From contig NZ_PDJJ01000001.1 of NCBI RefSeq assembly GCF_002563715.1, positions 1,860,001-1,924,000 of the forward strand: DNA of 64,000 nucleotides, read 5' to 3'. Of the stretch, positions 17,081-27,320 are shown one piece after another; positions within the stretch are counted from its first letter, which is position 1, and every line of letters starts with the position of its first letter. The stretch is from Isoptericola jiangsuensis. GTDB lineage: Bacteria; Actinomycetota; Actinomycetes; Actinomycetales; Cellulomonadaceae. The position numbers and the translations under genes are program-made. The notes under the pieces were generated by a model. It saw nothing but the letters and a program-made list of their open reading frames with translations. It made no database searches and was not told the origin of the DNA.

Positions 17081-19975
17081 GTGGCCGCGGACGCCCCTGC
17101 GCTGGACGACAGACACCCTCCGGTGCGTCTTCGTGTCTTCGGTGGGCTGCGGGTGTTCCACCACGACGTGGAAGTCTCCGTGGGCCCGCCGATGCAGCAG
17201 GCCGTGTTCGCCCTGTTGCTCGCGTCCAGGGGTCGTACGGTCTCGCTGGATCGCATCGTCGAGATGCTGTGGGGTGACGACCCGCCGGTCTCGGCACGCA
17301 ACCAGGTGCAGAAGTACGTCGGACGCCTACGCCAGCTGCTCGAGCCGGGCATCGGGGCCCACCAGGGCGGTTCCTGCCTGGTCGCGACCCGCGGCGGATA
17401 CCGGCTCGAGACGATTGCGCTGGACTGCGAGCTCTCCCGGTTCGACGAGGCGGTCCGCGACCTGAGGCAGGCGACGGACACCGCCGTCGTCATGGACGCC
17501 GCTCGTACGGCACTGGACCTCGCCCACCTGGAGGCGTTCTGCGACCTCGACCCGGAACTGCGAGAACGAGAAGAGTTCCGCGCGCTGGACCGTCAGACGG
17601 TCGCTGTCGCCCTGGCTGCCGCGGACGCAGCCCTGGGGCTCGGCCGTGCGGGCGAGGTGGTCGACGCCGTCCGCGCCGTCGCGTACACCGCACCCCACGA
17701 CGAGCCCCTCCAGGCGCGCGTGCTGCGCCTGCTCGCCGCCGACGGGCGCACGGCCGAAGCGCTTGTCGTCTACGACAACGTGCGTCGCCGGCTGCGTGAG
17801 GACCTCGGCGTCGAGCCCGGCGGCGAGCTGCGCGGCCTGTACGCCGAGCTGCTTCGACTCAGCGTGCCCGGAGGCGACCCCCTGCCCGTCAACGACGAGG
17901 CACCCGATGACGACGAGCCCGCCCAGACAGACCGGGTGGTTCCCCGCCAGCTGCCCCCAGACGTGGCGGGCTATGTCGACCGAGCTGCACTCACCGATGT
18001 CTTCGCCCGCATCGTCACCGACCGCGACGTCCGTGCCGTCGCCGTCAGCGGCATGCCCGGCATCGGCAAGACGACCCTCGCGGTGCACTGGGCCCACCGG
18101 CTCGCGGCACAGTTCCCCGACGGGCAGCTGTTCGTCAACCTGCGAGGTTTCGATCCCGTTGCCGCACCCGTCGACCCAGCGGTAGCGCTCCAGGGGTTCC
18201 TGCGAGCCCTGTCGGTGGACGGGCCTTGGCAGTCCAGGGATCTGCAGGACCTGGCCAACGACTTCCGCAGCGCCGTGGCCGGCCGCAGGATCCTGGTGGT
18301 GCTGGACAACGCCCACGATGCAGACCAGGTGCGTCCCTTGCTCCCGGGGTCATCGGAGTCACTGGTCATCATCACGAGCCGCAACCAGCTCACCAGCATG
18401 GTCGCGCGCGAAGGGGCACACGCTGTCCACCTCGGACCGTTGCGCGACGACGAGGCCACCACCCTGCTTGGCCGGCGGCTGGGCACGATGCGCCTAGAAG
18501 CACTCACGACGGCCCGTGACGACCTGCTCGCAGCGTGCTCGGGCCTTCCTCTCGCGCTGACCACCGTCTCGGCACGCGCTGCACTTAACCCACACCTGAA
18601 CCTCGACGACATCGCCGCCGAGATCGTCTCGGCTCTGCAGGCCGACCCCGCCCGTGGTGTACGGATGACCTCCGACCTGGACCTGTCCTCTCTCTTCGAC
18701 TGGTCCTACCGGCAGCTGACGACCGAAGCGGCCGAGCTGTTCACGTCGTTGAGCGCCAGCCCGAACCGGATGGTGTCCCTGCGACTCGCCGCCAGCCTGA
18801 CCGGACGCACCGAGGACGAGTGCCGGGCCCTGGCACGTCAACTCAGCGATGCGAGCCTGATCGAGCAGTCGGCTGCCGGCGCCTACACGATGCACGACCT
18901 CCTGCACTCCTATGCGCTCGCCAAGGTCAGATCCGAAGGACGGCTCGGCATCCTGGAGGACCGGGTCGACCAGTACTACCTGCACTCCACCCACAACGCG
19001 TTCTTGAAGGCAGCCGCGCCTGCCGAAGACCTCGGACCGTGCCCGCCCGGCATCCTCCCGGAGGAGTTCGAGGATGGGCACGCGACCTACGACTGGTATC
19101 TGCGCGAACGGACAGCGATTGACGCTGTCGCCCGATCGATGGTTCGTCGTGGCCAGCAGCGTAGAGCGGTGTTGTTTGCTCTCGAACGACGGTTCATGTC
19201 CATCGATGTCGACTCTCACCACCAGTTCGCTGCGGTCTACCAGGAAGCCCTCGAGAACGCCGAGCAAGTCGGTGACGGCCTGCTGGCCGCCGAGGTGCGC
19301 CGTCATCTCGGCCGCGGGCTCGCCCTGCAGGGTCATCATGAGCGGGCCAAGGCAGAACTCGGTCTCGCTGCGGCAGCCTTCCACGCTGCCGGTGACGAGT
19401 ACGGGCAGCTGGTGAGCGTCTACACGCTCGCCGGCATCGAGTTCGAGGCCGGCGACCTCGAAGGGTCAATAGCGACCTACACGAGAGTCACCCGGATGGC
19501 AGGGACAGAGCACGCCTGGCTGGCGGCGTACTGCGCCGCAGAGATTGCCAAGATTCTTCACATCCGGGAGGACTACCAGGGGGCGCTGGACTGGTGTAAT
19601 CACGCGAAGAGTCTCGATGATTCGGAAGGGCTGATCGACTACCTGCGCGTGGTGCTCCTGCGGTGCTACACGGAACTGGGAAAGTTCGAAGCAGCGATCG
19701 AAGTCGCAGAGCAACCCTTTCCTATGCTTGCCTCCGTCACGACCGATGGCGAGTTGGTCGACCTGTATGCGATCGCCTACAGCTACTACCGGACCGGGGA
19801 TGTCGCCAAGGCACTGGCCGTCTGCGCCCGCTACCTGCCTCGGGCCGCCCAGATACGACGACACCGCCACTCGCAGTACATCCTGGCCTCCGACCTGCAC
19901 AAGATCCGCGAGATCCTGGTCGCGACCGGCAACGAACACTGGGCCGAGGGCGACCTCTTCGACCACATCGACTGA
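17081..19975 (+). CDS. AfsR/SARP-family regulator with NB-ARC and TPR domains (tandem copy 1)
   Basis: 964 residues. GTG 17081 is chosen because the next 22 residues align exactly with the start of the tandem copy at 20250; ATG 17063 is possible. Order: OmpR-like DNA-binding domain ([26 protein letters not shown], about 1-100), BTAD helical domain (to about 255), NB-ARC ATPase with Walker [14 protein letters not shown] (K330) and Walker [11 protein letters not shown], winged-helix/ARC segments, then TPR-like repeats. This is the AfsR architecture that activates secondary-metabolite or developmental genes. No biosynthetic cluster is present here, so its target is unknown. Confidence 0.92.
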   Translation: MAADAPALDDRHPPVRLRVFGGLRVFHHDVEVSVGPPMQQAVFALLLASRGRTVSLDRIVEMLWGDDPPVSARNQVQKYVGRLRQLLEPGIGAHQGGSCLVATRGGYRLETIALDCELSRFDEAVRDLRQATDTAVVMDAARTALDLAHLEAFCDLDPELREREEFRALDRQTVAVALAAADAALGLGRAGEVVDAVRAVAYTAPHDEPLQARVLRLLAADGRTAEALVVYDNVRRRLREDLGVEPGGELRGLYAELLRLSVPGGDPLPVNDEAPDDDEPAQTDRVVPRQLPPDVAGYVDRAALTDVFARIVTDRDVRAVAVSGMPGIGKTTLAVHWAHRLAAQFPDGQLFVNLRGFDPVAAPVDPAVALQGFLRALSVDGPWQSRDLQDLANDFRSAVAGRRILVVLDNAHDADQVRPLLPGSSESLVIITSRNQLTSMVAREGAHAVHLGPLRDDEATTLLGRRLGTMRLEALTTARDDLLAACSGLPLALTTVSARAALNPHLNLDDIAAEIVSALQADPARGVRMTSDLDLSSLFDWSYRQLTTEAAELFTSLSASPNRMVSLRLAASLTGRTEDECRALARQLSDASLIEQSAAGAYTMHDLLHSYALAKVRSEGRLGILEDRVDQYYLHSTHNAFLKAAAPAEDLGPCPPGILPEEFEDGHATYDWYLRERTAIDAVARSMVRRGQQRRAVLFALERRFMSIDVDSHHQFAAVYQEALENAEQVGDGLLAAEVRRHLGRGLALQGHHERAKAELGLAAAAFHAAGDEYGQLVSVYTLAGIEFEAGDLEGSIATYTRVTRMAGTEHAWLAAYCAAEIAKILHIREDYQGALDWCNHAKSLDDSEGLIDYLRVVLLRCYTELGKFEAAIEVAEQPFPMLASVTTDGELVDLYAIAYSYYRTGDVAKALAVCARYLPRAAQIRRHRHSQYILASDLHKIREILVATGNEHWAEGDLFDHID

Positions 19976-19988
19976 GCAGAAATGACGC

Positions 19989-20020
19989 CGTGCCCCGCGG
20001 GTTCTCCCGGCCGTAGGGCG
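19989..20020 (+). terminator. Weak hairpin after AfsR-like copy 1
   Basis: GCCCCGCGG and CCGTAGGGC flank a short loop, an imperfect version of the perfect hairpin that follows copy 2 at 23166. It was probably duplicated together with the gene and has since degraded. 20021-20249 shows no other supported feature. Confidence 0.35.
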
Positions 20021-20249
20021 CATCGGGCCCGTCCTGCGAGCAGCTGCGCGCACTTTCGCTGACGACCGCGCCTCGGGCGTGTGTCCGTGTGCGGCAACCT
20101 GCCGGGGTGAGCCGTGTTCACGCTGGCGCAATCGGTCCATCTCGAGAACTCCGGTCAGTGGCTTCATCGGCGGCGCTGGCGGAAGCCACCTTCCTCCTGC
20201 ACCAGGTCAAAGCGCGCGCAACAGCACTCTGGTACGGAAGGATGTCCAC

Positions 20250-23156
20250 GTGACCGTGGACGTTCCCGACGCCGAGGAGATGCGTACGCATGTGCGCATT
20301 CGTGTCTTCGGTGGATTGCGCGTGTTCCATGACGAGATGGAGGTCCAGGTCGGTCCACCCATGCAGCAGGTGATACTGGCCAGGCTGCTGGTCTCGAGGG
20401 GGCGCACGGTGCCGACGGGTCGCATCGTCGAGATGTTGTGGGGCGACGCCCCGCCGGTCTCGGCACGCAACCAGGTGCAGAAGTACGTCGGCCGGTTGCG
20501 GCAACTGCTTGAGCCGGGCATCGGCGCCCACCAGGGCGGTGCCTGCCTGGTCGCGACCCGCGGCGGATACCGGCTCGAGACGATTGCGCTGGACTGCGAG
20601 CTCTCCCGGTTCGACGAGGCGGTCCGCGACCTGAGGCAGGCGACGGACACCGCCGCCGCCCTGGACGCCGCTCGTACGGCACTGGACCTCGCCCACCTGG
20701 AGGCGTTCTGCGACCTCGACTCGGAACTGCGAGAACGAGAAGAGTTCCGCGCGCTGGACCGTCAGACGGTCGCTGTCGCCCTGGCTGCCGCGGACGCAGC
20801 CCTGGGGCTCGGCCGTGCGGGCGAGGTGGTCGACGCCGTCCGCGCCGTCGCACACACCGCACCCCACGACGAGCCCCTCCAGGCGCGCGTGCTGCGTCTC
20901 CTCGCCGCCGACGGGCGCACGGCCGAAGCGCTGGTCGTCTACGACAGCGTGCGCCGCCGGCTGCGTGAGGACCTCGGCGTCGAGCCCGGCGGCGAGCTGC
21001 GTGGCCGGTATGCCGAACTGTTGCGGCTCAGCGCCCCCGGAGGCGACCCCTTGCCTGTCATGGACGAGGCACCCGACGGCGGCGACGAGCCCGCCCAGCA
21101 TGATCGGGTGGTTCCCCGCCAGTTGCCCCCGGACGTGGCGGGCTACGTGGAGCGCTCCGCGCTCACCGACGTGTTCGACCGGCTCGGCACGGACCGCGAC
21201 ATCGGCGCCATCGCCGTCAGCGGCATGCCCGGTATCGGCAAGACGACCCTCGCGGTGCACTGGGCCCACCGGCTCGCGGCACGCTTCCCCGACGGGCAGC
21301 TGTTCGTCAACCTGCGCGGCTTCGATCCCGTGGCCACACCAGTGGAACCGGCCGCAGCGCTCGAGGGCTTCCTGCGCGCGCTCGCCGTCGACAGGACCAA
21401 GCAGACCGGGGACCTGCAGGACCTGACCAACGACTACCGCAGCGCCGTAGCAGGCCGCAGGATCCTGGTCGTGCTGGACAACGCCCGAGACACCGACCAG
21501 GTGCGGCACCTGCTCCCAGGTTCGCCGGAGTCACTGGTCATCGTCACCAGCCGCAACCAGCTGACCAGCCTGGTGGCGCGCGAGGGTGCGCACGCCGTCC
21601 ACCTCAGGCCGTTGCACGACGACGAAGCCGCCACCCTGCTCGGCCGGCGTCTCGGTCAGGCACGTCTCGAAGCCCTCACCAGCGCCCGCGACGACCTGCT
21701 CGCCGCCTGCTCCGGGCTGCCCCTCGCCCTGACCACCGTCTCAGCCCGAGCCGCCCTCAACCCACACCTGAACCTCGACGACATCGCCACCGAGATCGTC
21801 TCAGCCCTGCACGCCGCCCCCGCCCCCGGCGCAGGGACGACCGCCGATCTGGACCTGACCTCTCTGTTCGACTGGTCGTATGACCAGCTCACGACCGAAG
21901 CGGCCGAGCTGTTCACGTCGCTCAGCGCAAGCCCGAACCGGATGGTGTCCCTGCGACTCGCGGCCAGCCTGATCGGTCGCACCGAGGACGAGTGCCGGGC
22001 CCTGGCACGCCAGCTCACGGACGCGAGCCTGATCGAGCAACCGGCCGCCGGCACCTACACGATGCACGACCTCCTCCACGCCTACGCGCTCACCAAACTC
22101 GTAGCCGAGGGCCGCACCGAAGCGCTGGAAGAACGCATCGACCAGTACTACCTGCACTCCGCACGGAACGGGCTGCGGACGTTGCCCTCACCCGCCGGCG
22201 AAGACCTCGGACCCTGTCCTCCTGGGATCCTCCCCGAGGATTTCGATGGTCCGGAGTCCTCGCACGATTGGTATGCGCGCGAACGGAAGGCGATCGACGC
22301 TGTCACCAAGTCCATGGTGCGCCGGGGGCATCAGCGCCGAGCCGTGCTGCTCGCTGTGGATCGGCGGGTCCAGAGCTTCGCGGTCGACTCACACGACCAG
22401 TTCGTCAGCATCTTTCAGGAGGCACTTGAGAACGCCGAGGCAGTCGGTGACGAGTTGTTGATCGCCGACGTGCGACGGCACCTCGGCCGCGGATTCTCTG
22501 CGCAAGGACAATATGGGCATGCCAGGGCTGAACTCGAGCGTGCAGCGACGGCCTTCCACGCTGCGGGCGATGAGTTTGGCCAGTTGATGAGTCGATACAC
22601 GCTCGCATGCGTGGAACGTGACGCTGGACTCCTCGAGGACTCCAAGAAGTCCTTCATGGAAGTGACTCGGCTTGCGCCGACGCAGGGTCAGGAGTGGCTG
22701 GGTGCAGTGGCGGCGATGGAGATCGCCAACACATTCCTCCTGGAAGAGGACTACGCCTCGGCTCTCCAATGGGCCCAGAAGGTGAGGGACTTCGACCCTG
22801 CTGAGGAATCGGATCCCAGCTTCCGCCAGGTACTGATGGCTTGCTACACCGGACTCGGTCAATACCGGCGAGCTATCAAGGTCGCAGAGCAAGATCCCCC
22901 ACTCTTTGCCTCACGTACGCTGCCCGACTCCGACCTGGCGGGCCTCCCCGCGATCGCGTACAGCTACTTCAAGGTGGGAGACATCCCCAAGGCGCTTGCG
23001 TCCTGCGCTCTCTACCTGCCTCGGGCCGGCGAGATACGGCGCCATCGCCAGTCAATATTCATCCAGGCCTCCGAGCTGCGCATGATCCGCGAGATCCTCG
23101 TCGCGACAGGCAACGAGCACTGGGCCGAGGGCGACCTGTTCGACGACATCGACTGA
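20250..23156 (+). CDS. AfsR/SARP-family regulator with NB-ARC and TPR domains (tandem copy 2)
   Basis: 968 residues from GTG 20250, with GGAAGG eight bases upstream. Domain order is as in copy 1, with Walker A K331. Much of the DNA is almost identical to copy 1; for instance the stretch encoding the end of the DNA-binding domain and the BTAD (from 20455) matches 17281 onward with few differences. The TPR-like C-terminal third and the first 60 residues differ much more. This mosaic suggests tandem duplication followed by gene conversion of the middle. The divergent C-terminal sensor could give different input specificity. Same orientation, 274 bases apart. Confidence 0.92.
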   Translation: MTVDVPDAEEMRTHVRIRVFGGLRVFHDEMEVQVGPPMQQVILARLLVSRGRTVPTGRIVEMLWGDAPPVSARNQVQKYVGRLRQLLEPGIGAHQGGACLVATRGGYRLETIALDCELSRFDEAVRDLRQATDTAAALDAARTALDLAHLEAFCDLDSELREREEFRALDRQTVAVALAAADAALGLGRAGEVVDAVRAVAHTAPHDEPLQARVLRLLAADGRTAEALVVYDSVRRRLREDLGVEPGGELRGRYAELLRLSAPGGDPLPVMDEAPDGGDEPAQHDRVVPRQLPPDVAGYVERSALTDVFDRLGTDRDIGAIAVSGMPGIGKTTLAVHWAHRLAARFPDGQLFVNLRGFDPVATPVEPAAALEGFLRALAVDRTKQTGDLQDLTNDYRSAVAGRRILVVLDNARDTDQVRHLLPGSPESLVIVTSRNQLTSLVAREGAHAVHLRPLHDDEAATLLGRRLGQARLEALTSARDDLLAACSGLPLALTTVSARAALNPHLNLDDIATEIVSALHAAPAPGAGTTADLDLTSLFDWSYDQLTTEAAELFTSLSASPNRMVSLRLAASLIGRTEDECRALARQLTDASLIEQPAAGTYTMHDLLHAYALTKLVAEGRTEALEERIDQYYLHSARNGLRTLPSPAGEDLGPCPPGILPEDFDGPESSHDWYARERKAIDAVTKSMVRRGHQRRAVLLAVDRRVQSFAVDSHDQFVSIFQEALENAEAVGDELLIADVRRHLGRGFSAQGQYGHARAELERAATAFHAAGDEFGQLMSRYTLACVERDAGLLEDSKKSFMEVTRLAPTQGQEWLGAVAAMEIANTFLLEEDYASALQWAQKVRDFDPAEESDPSFRQVLMACYTGLGQYRRAIKVAEQDPPLFASRTLPDSDLAGLPAIAYSYFKVGDIPKALASCALYLPRAGEIRRHRQSIFIQASELRMIREILVATGNEHWAEGDLFDDID

Positions 23157-23165
23157 CCGCATGAC

Positions 23166-23204
23166 GCTGTGCCCCGCGGGGTTCTCCCGGCCGCGGGGCA
23201 CAGC
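23166..23204. terminator. Bidirectional terminator hairpin
   Basis: GCTGTGCCCCGCGG (23166-23179) pairs perfectly with CCGCGGGGCACAGC (23191-23204), loop of 11 bases. It lies between the stops of the convergent AfsR-like gene (23156) and hydrolase gene (23214). Confidence 0.75.
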
Positions 23205-23213
23205 GGGTCCTGG

Positions 23214-24062
23214 CTACGACCGTGCAGCCGCCTTGATCACGCTGAGCACGGAGAACGGGTGACTCATCATCACCGCGTGCGAGCTGCGGATCTCCACCGT
23301 GCGCGCGTCGGCACGCTCGGCCATCTCCCGCTGCGCCACGGGCGGGATGATGCGGTCCTTTGTCGCGACGACGAACCAGGTCGGCACCGACTCCCAGGCC
23401 GGTTCACCAGGCGAAGTCACCAGAGCGGACAGCGCGCCCGGCCGCTGCGAGCCGGCCATCGTCTCGGCGAGACGGCGTGGCAGATCCGCGGCGAACAGCT
23501 GCGGGAACCACTCCGGATCGATGTAGGCGTCGTAGTCACCCTGAGCAGCACCGGGGAACGGCCGCAGCACCAGGTGGTCGGTGACCTCGGCGTGCCCGCC
23601 GCCCAGGTGGTTGGCCTGCGCGACCGACTCGCCCTCGTCGAGGGCGTACGCCGCGACGTACACCAGTGACTTCACCTGGTTGTTGCCCGTAGCGGCGTCT
23701 GTGATCACGGCGCCCCCGTAGGAGTGGCCCACCAGGACGATCGGGCCCTCGATCGTGCCGAGGAACGCCCGCAGGTAGTCGGCGTCGTACTCGACACCGC
23801 GCAGCGGGTTCGAGAACGCCAGCACCGGGTATCCGTCGTCCTGCAGCCTCTCGGCGACGACCGTCCATCCGCTGGAGTCGGCGAACGCACCGTGGACCAG
23901 GACGACCGTCGGCTTGGGACCGCTGTGACGCCCCGCCTCGATGACGGCCGGCGAGCTCGCCGGGCCCGCAGAAGCGCTGAGGGGTGCGGTCCCGAGGACC
24001 GCGACAAGTACCGCGACCAGCACCGCGACGACGCGGCGTGAACTCTTGGCGAGCGAGGACAT
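23214..24062 (-). CDS. Secreted alpha/beta hydrolase
   Basis: 282 residues from ATG 24062, with GAAGGAG upstream. The signal peptide is clear: basic MSSLAKSSRR, then VVAVLVAVLVAVLGTAPLSASAG with cleavage near residue 32. The mature part has VVLVHGAFADSSGW, nucleophile GHSYGG (Ser114), the acid in VVATKDRIIPP and the catalytic His in IRSSHAVMMSHP. This pattern matches small secreted esterases/lipase-like hydrolases common in actinobacteria. It is the third alpha/beta hydrolase within 10 kb but is not in the same transcript as the others. Substrate unknown. Confidence 0.9.
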   Translation of the reverse strand: MSSLAKSSRRVVAVLVAVLVAVLGTAPLSASAGPASSPAVIEAGRHSGPKPTVVLVHGAFADSSGWTVVAERLQDDGYPVLAFSNPLRGVEYDADYLRAFLGTIEGPIVLVGHSYGGAVITDAATGNNQVKSLVYVAAYALDEGESVAQANHLGGGHAEVTDHLVLRPFPGAAQGDYDAYIDPEWFPQLFAADLPRRLAETMAGSQRPGALSALVTSPGEPAWESVPTWFVVATKDRIIPPVAQREMAERADARTVEIRSSHAVMMSHPFSVLSVIKAAARS

Positions 24063-24191
24063 GGCAACTCCTTCGACTGGGACGGTGGAGTTCCAGAGTC
24101 ACTGCATGGCAGCGTCGGCGGATCACGTATCCCACGTAGTCGTGTCCCGGCCCGGAAGCGCATCAACGGAGCGCCAGCAGCAGCTCACCAG

Positions 24192-24396
24192 GGTGTTCCC
24201 GTCGGGAACGGTGGCGTACCACTGAGGGCCTGCGGAGAACCAGTGTGTACGAGGTTTGTGCAGGTCAGCGGCTGTTTCGGCTAGTCAAGGGGGCGTCGGG
24301 GCGGGTTTCAAGTCCCCCTCCGGACACTCGTTGAGACAGCGACGACGAAGGCCTCCTGGGTCCACAACCAGGAGGTCTTCTGTCGTATTCGGCCGC
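24192..24396 (+). repeat. Structured multi-copy repeat, copy B
   Basis: Uninterrupted copy. Palindrome GTTCCCGTCGGGAAC; helix GTAC-CACTG with CAGTG-T-GTAC; CAGGTCAG arm; invariant GGGTTTCAAGTCCCCCTCC; long hairpin 24342-24386 (GGCCTCCTGG with CCAGGAGGTC, outer ACGAC/GTCGT). The palindrome-rich tail (24400-24590) and the minus-strand gene follow as in copy A, and homology ends near 25055. Where B differs from A, C or D inside helices, the partner base usually changes too. 24063-24191 shows nothing else. Confidence 0.82.
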
Positions 24397-24590
24397 ATCC
24401 TGGGTTCGAGATGCTCCCGTTGTGTTCCCGCGGGAGGGAGCTCCGCTTTCCCACGGGTGTTCCCAGGCGCCCTCGGCTGGGGTGTTCTCCCAGGTGGGTC
24501 TCGTGTCTGGAGTGGGACTGGCACCCCGCGGGCAGCATCGCTCGTTTGCCGGCGCTGCAGCGGGCGGGGGGCCGGTGTAGCTTCCGAGTT

Positions 24591-24995
24591 TCAGACGGGC
24601 CGGTGCTCAGGTCGCCCGTGAGCGACCCATTCTTGAGCCTGGGCCGTGGCCTGGTCGTGACCGGCCTGTGCGCCCTCGAGTGTGTAGTACCGCTCGCTGA
24701 ATATCCAGAGGTGGGACTCTGGTTCGTCGTCGACGGGGTCGATGTAGACCTCGGTTTCGAAGATGAGGGGTCGGCCCTTCGCTCTGAACGTGTAGTCCAG
24801 TCCCAACCATGCCGTCACGACGTCGTACGGTCCGATCTTGTCCCTGCCGATGATGGAGTACTCGGGGGTCCGCAGTTCGACCCATCGGCGCATGGTGATC
24901 TGCGTGCCGTCCTTGTCGTGGTACCGGATCTTGATGTCCATGTACCTGCGCATCCAACGCTCGGCAGCGTCGTGCTTGTCGTCTTCGTCAGTCAT
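24591..24995 (-). CDS. Small conserved hypothetical protein (module copy B)
   Basis: 134 residues from ATG 24995, with GGAGGGGAG upstream. It closely matches the protein at 3730-4137: DIKIRYHDKDGT, GPYDVVTAWLGLD, RPLIFETEVYIDP, RYYTLEGAQAGHD. Differences are mostly conservative and both frames are intact, so both copies appear to be under selection as proteins. The pattern resembles small uncharacterised phage-type proteins of actinobacteria. Cytoplasmic, acidic N-terminus (MTDEDDKHDAAERW). Role unknown. Confidence 0.8.
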   Translation of the reverse strand: MTDEDDKHDAAERWMRRYMDIKIRYHDKDGTQITMRRWVELRTPEYSIIGRDKIGPYDVVTAWLGLDYTFRAKGRPLIFETEVYIDPVDDEPESHLWIFSERYYTLEGAQAGHDQATAQAQEWVAHGRPEHRPV

Positions 24996-25129
24996 GTCCT
25001 CTCCCCTCCGAAGGTGTTCGGGATCCGAGTGTCCAGCGAGCGGTGGGTGCGGGCAAGAGGCGCCGACGTCGCTCGGGATCGAGGCATGGGAGCAATACGG
25101 CTTGGGTGTAGTGCGATGGGATCGCGATC

Positions 25130-25240
25130 CTCGGTCAAGCACTCGACACCCGCGCCTGGAGCCTGGCGTTCTCCCGCTGCAGCTGCTTGGTCTCCACGCC
25201 GGCCTCGGCCGTCACTACCAGGGGCCCGCGTGTCGACATC
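25130..25240 (-). pseudogene. Possible IS3-type OrfA remnant
   Basis: The minus strand reads VVTAEAGVETKQLQRENARLQARVSS to a stop near 25137. The LQRENARLQ heptad resembles the leucine-zipper end of IS3-family OrfA proteins (LRRENAELRRANEIL). No HTH or terminal repeat remains, so this is only a weak suggestion of another decayed insertion at the module edge. Confidence 0.3.
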
Positions 25241-25244
25241 ATGG

Positions 25245-25273
25245 TTGACGACGAGCGTCCGACGGGGTAACTT
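25245..25273 (+). promoter_or_regulatory. Promoter of the lacI/fructan operon
   Basis: TTGACG at 25245-25250 and TAACTT at 25268-25273, spacing 17, a good sigma-A-type promoter. It is followed by CATACGATTAACGAACG (around 25283-25298), a possible operator, and AAGGAGG before ATG 25320. Confidence 0.6.
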
Positions 25274-25319
25274 CCTCTCAGTCATACGATTAACGAACGC
25301 TCCAAGGAGGTGGCGACGC

Positions 25320-26363
25320 ATGGCCCGGCGCGCGAAGAAGCAGGCGACGATGTGGGACGTCGCCACTCTGGCGGGTGTTTCCCAGGCGACCGTCTCTCTG
25401 GTGCTGAACGGCGCGCACGACGGCCGGGTATCGGCAAAGACTCGTGACCGTGTCATGGCAGCTGCCACTGAACTTGACTACCGGACGAATGCGTACGCTC
25501 GATCGCTGCGCAGCGGTAAGTCGGGCATGGTGGGTTTCATCTCGGACGAGGTTGCCAGTGCACCCTTTGCGGGTCGCCTCCTCAAGGGTGCTCAGGAACT
25601 CGCCTGGGAGACCGGTCACGTCATCCTCAGTGTTGACACGTACAACGATCCGGACCTCGAGGCAGCCGCCATCGACATGATGCGTTCCTACCGAGTCCGT
25701 GGGGTCATCTATGCGTCGATGTACCACCGGGTGGTGCAGCTCCCTGGCGCGCTTGAGGGCGTCCCGACCGTCGTCGTCAACGCTCAAGAGGCCGAGGACC
25801 GGGTCCTGAGCTTCTTCCCCGACGAAGAGGCAGGCGGCTACTCCGCGACCCGGCAGCTCCTCGACGCCGGGCACAGGCGGGTGGCGATGATCAACATCCA
25901 GTCGCCGGACTCCACCCTCCCGGCGGGGCTGGGTCGCCTCGCCGGCTACCGGCGTGCCCTTGACGAGAGCGGCGTGGGGTTCGACCCGCGCCTGGTGCGT
26001 TATGGGACGGGTGACGTGGACGACGGCCTCACCCTGGCGCGCGATCTCATGACGACCGGTGAGGCGCCGACCGCCATCTTCTGCGGGAACGACCGCACGG
26101 CGTGGGGCGCCTATCGGGCGCTCGAGTCGCTGGGTTTGCACGTTCCGGACGACTGCTCGGTCGTCGGCTTCGACAATCAGGACATGCTGGCGCCCAACCT
26201 GGATCCAGGTCTGACGACGCTCGCGCTGCCCTTCGAGCGGATGGCCCGTGACGCGCTCCGGTCGCTGCTCAATCCTCCGGTCGGCGATGTCGCCGACTAC
26301 CCCATCGAATGTCCGCTGGTCACGCGTGGATCAGTGGCAAGTGCGAAGGTGCGCACCGCATGA
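25320..26363 (+). CDS. LacI-family transcriptional regulator of the fructan locus
   Basis: 347 residues from ATG 25320, AAGGAGG nine bases upstream. N-terminal LacI HTH: TMWDVATLAGVSQATVSLVLNG with hinge-helix residues SAKTRDRV; then a periplasmic-binding-protein-like effector domain (GMVGFISDEV, RVRGVIYASM, PTAIFCGNDRTAWGAYRAL, CSVVGFDNQDMLAPNLDPGLTT). Its stop overlaps the start of the first permease gene (ATGA), so it is co-transcribed with the transporter and probably autoregulates the operon. The effector is likely a fructo-oligosaccharide or fructose derivative, inferred from the downstream GH32 genes. Confidence 0.93.
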   Translation: MARRAKKQATMWDVATLAGVSQATVSLVLNGAHDGRVSAKTRDRVMAAATELDYRTNAYARSLRSGKSGMVGFISDEVASAPFAGRLLKGAQELAWETGHVILSVDTYNDPDLEAAAIDMMRSYRVRGVIYASMYHRVVQLPGALEGVPTVVVNAQEAEDRVLSFFPDEEAGGYSATRQLLDAGHRRVAMINIQSPDSTLPAGLGRLAGYRRALDESGVGFDPRLVRYGTGDVDDGLTLARDLMTTGEAPTAIFCGNDRTAWGAYRALESLGLHVPDDCSVVGFDNQDMLAPNLDPGLTTLALPFERMARDALRSLLNPPVGDVADYPIECPLVTRGSVASAKVRTA

Positions 26364-27313
26364 CGACACATGCTCCTCCTGTCGCTGATCGGCAGACGCG
26401 GCCGCGGCCGCTTCCTGCGTGGAAGCGGGCTGCCCGATCATGGCAGTTATACGTATTACTAACTCCGGCTGTGCTGTACGTCCTGGTCTTTAAGTACTGG
26501 CCGATGTACGGCGCGCAGATCGCATTCCGCAACTTCAACCCTGTTGACGGATTCGCCGGCAGCCCGTGGGTCGGGCTGGAGCACTTCGAGCGCTTCATCA
26601 CGTCCTTCCAGTTCGAGCGGCTGCTGACGAACACCCTGTCGATCAACGCCCTCGGGCTGCTCATCGCGTTCCCCGTGCCGATCGTGCTGGCGCTGATGGT
26701 CAACCAGCTGCAGAGCGACCGATTCAAGAAGTTCACGCAGACGGTGCTCTACTCCCCGTCCTTCATCTCTGTCGTGGTGGTAGTGGGAATGATCTTCCTG
26801 CTCTTCTCGCCTCGGTCGGGGATTGTGAACAACGCCATCACCGCGTTCGGCGGCGAGCCGGTGTTCTTCATGGGCTCACCCGAATGGTTCCGGCAGCTGT
26901 ACATCGGGTCGGACATCTGGCAGAACGCCGGCTTCTCGATGATCGTGTACCTCGCTGCCCTGACGGCGATCGATCCTGCGCTGCACGAGGCCGCCCGCGT
27001 CGACGGCGCGAACAAGTGGCAGCGGATCCGCCACATCGACATCCCCGGGATCATGCCGGTCATCACGATCCTGTTCATCCTCGCGATCGGCAACCTGTTC
27101 AACCTCGGTTTCGAGAAGGTCCTGCTGATGCAGACCGACCTGAACATCCCGACGTCCGAAGTGATCCAGACCTACGTCTACAAGACGGGTCTGCAGGGCG
27201 CGCAGTTCAGCTATTCGGCCGCGATCGGCCTGTTCAACTCCCTGATCAACCTCGCCCTCCTGCTGACCTTCAACTGGGTCGCCCGGCGGGCCAACCAGTC
27301 GAGCTTGTGGTGA
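26360..27313 (+). CDS. ABC sugar transporter permease (CUT1, LplB/YtEP type)
   Basis: 317 residues from ATG 26360, overlapping the lacI stop. About six membrane helices (e.g. LYVLLTPAVLYVLVFKYWPMY, LGLLIAFPVPIVLALMV, SFISVVVVVGMIFLLF). The cytoplasmic EAA loop reads EAARVDGANKWQRIRHIDIPGI and contacts the ATPase. The YWPMYGAQIAFRNFNP segment is characteristic of permeases for complex oligosaccharides that work with large solute-binding lipoproteins. No ATPase gene is in the locus, so a shared MsmK/UgpC-type ATPase encoded elsewhere is expected. Confidence 0.93.
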   Translation: MTTHAPPVADRQTRPRPLPAWKRAARSWQLYVLLTPAVLYVLVFKYWPMYGAQIAFRNFNPVDGFAGSPWVGLEHFERFITSFQFERLLTNTLSINALGLLIAFPVPIVLALMVNQLQSDRFKKFTQTVLYSPSFISVVVVVGMIFLLFSPRSGIVNNAITAFGGEPVFFMGSPEWFRQLYIGSDIWQNAGFSMIVYLAALTAIDPALHEAARVDGANKWQRIRHIDIPGIMPVITILFILAIGNLFNLGFEKVLLMQTDLNIPTSEVIQTYVYKTGLQGAQFSYSAAIGLFNSLINLALLLTFNWVARRANQSSLW

Positions 27314-27320
27314 TGACGCC

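Noticed and set aside
17327-21509. Long minus-strand frames opposite the AfsR-like genes
   Set aside because: They mirror the two paralogues because the sense strands are duplicated; they have no motifs or RBS.
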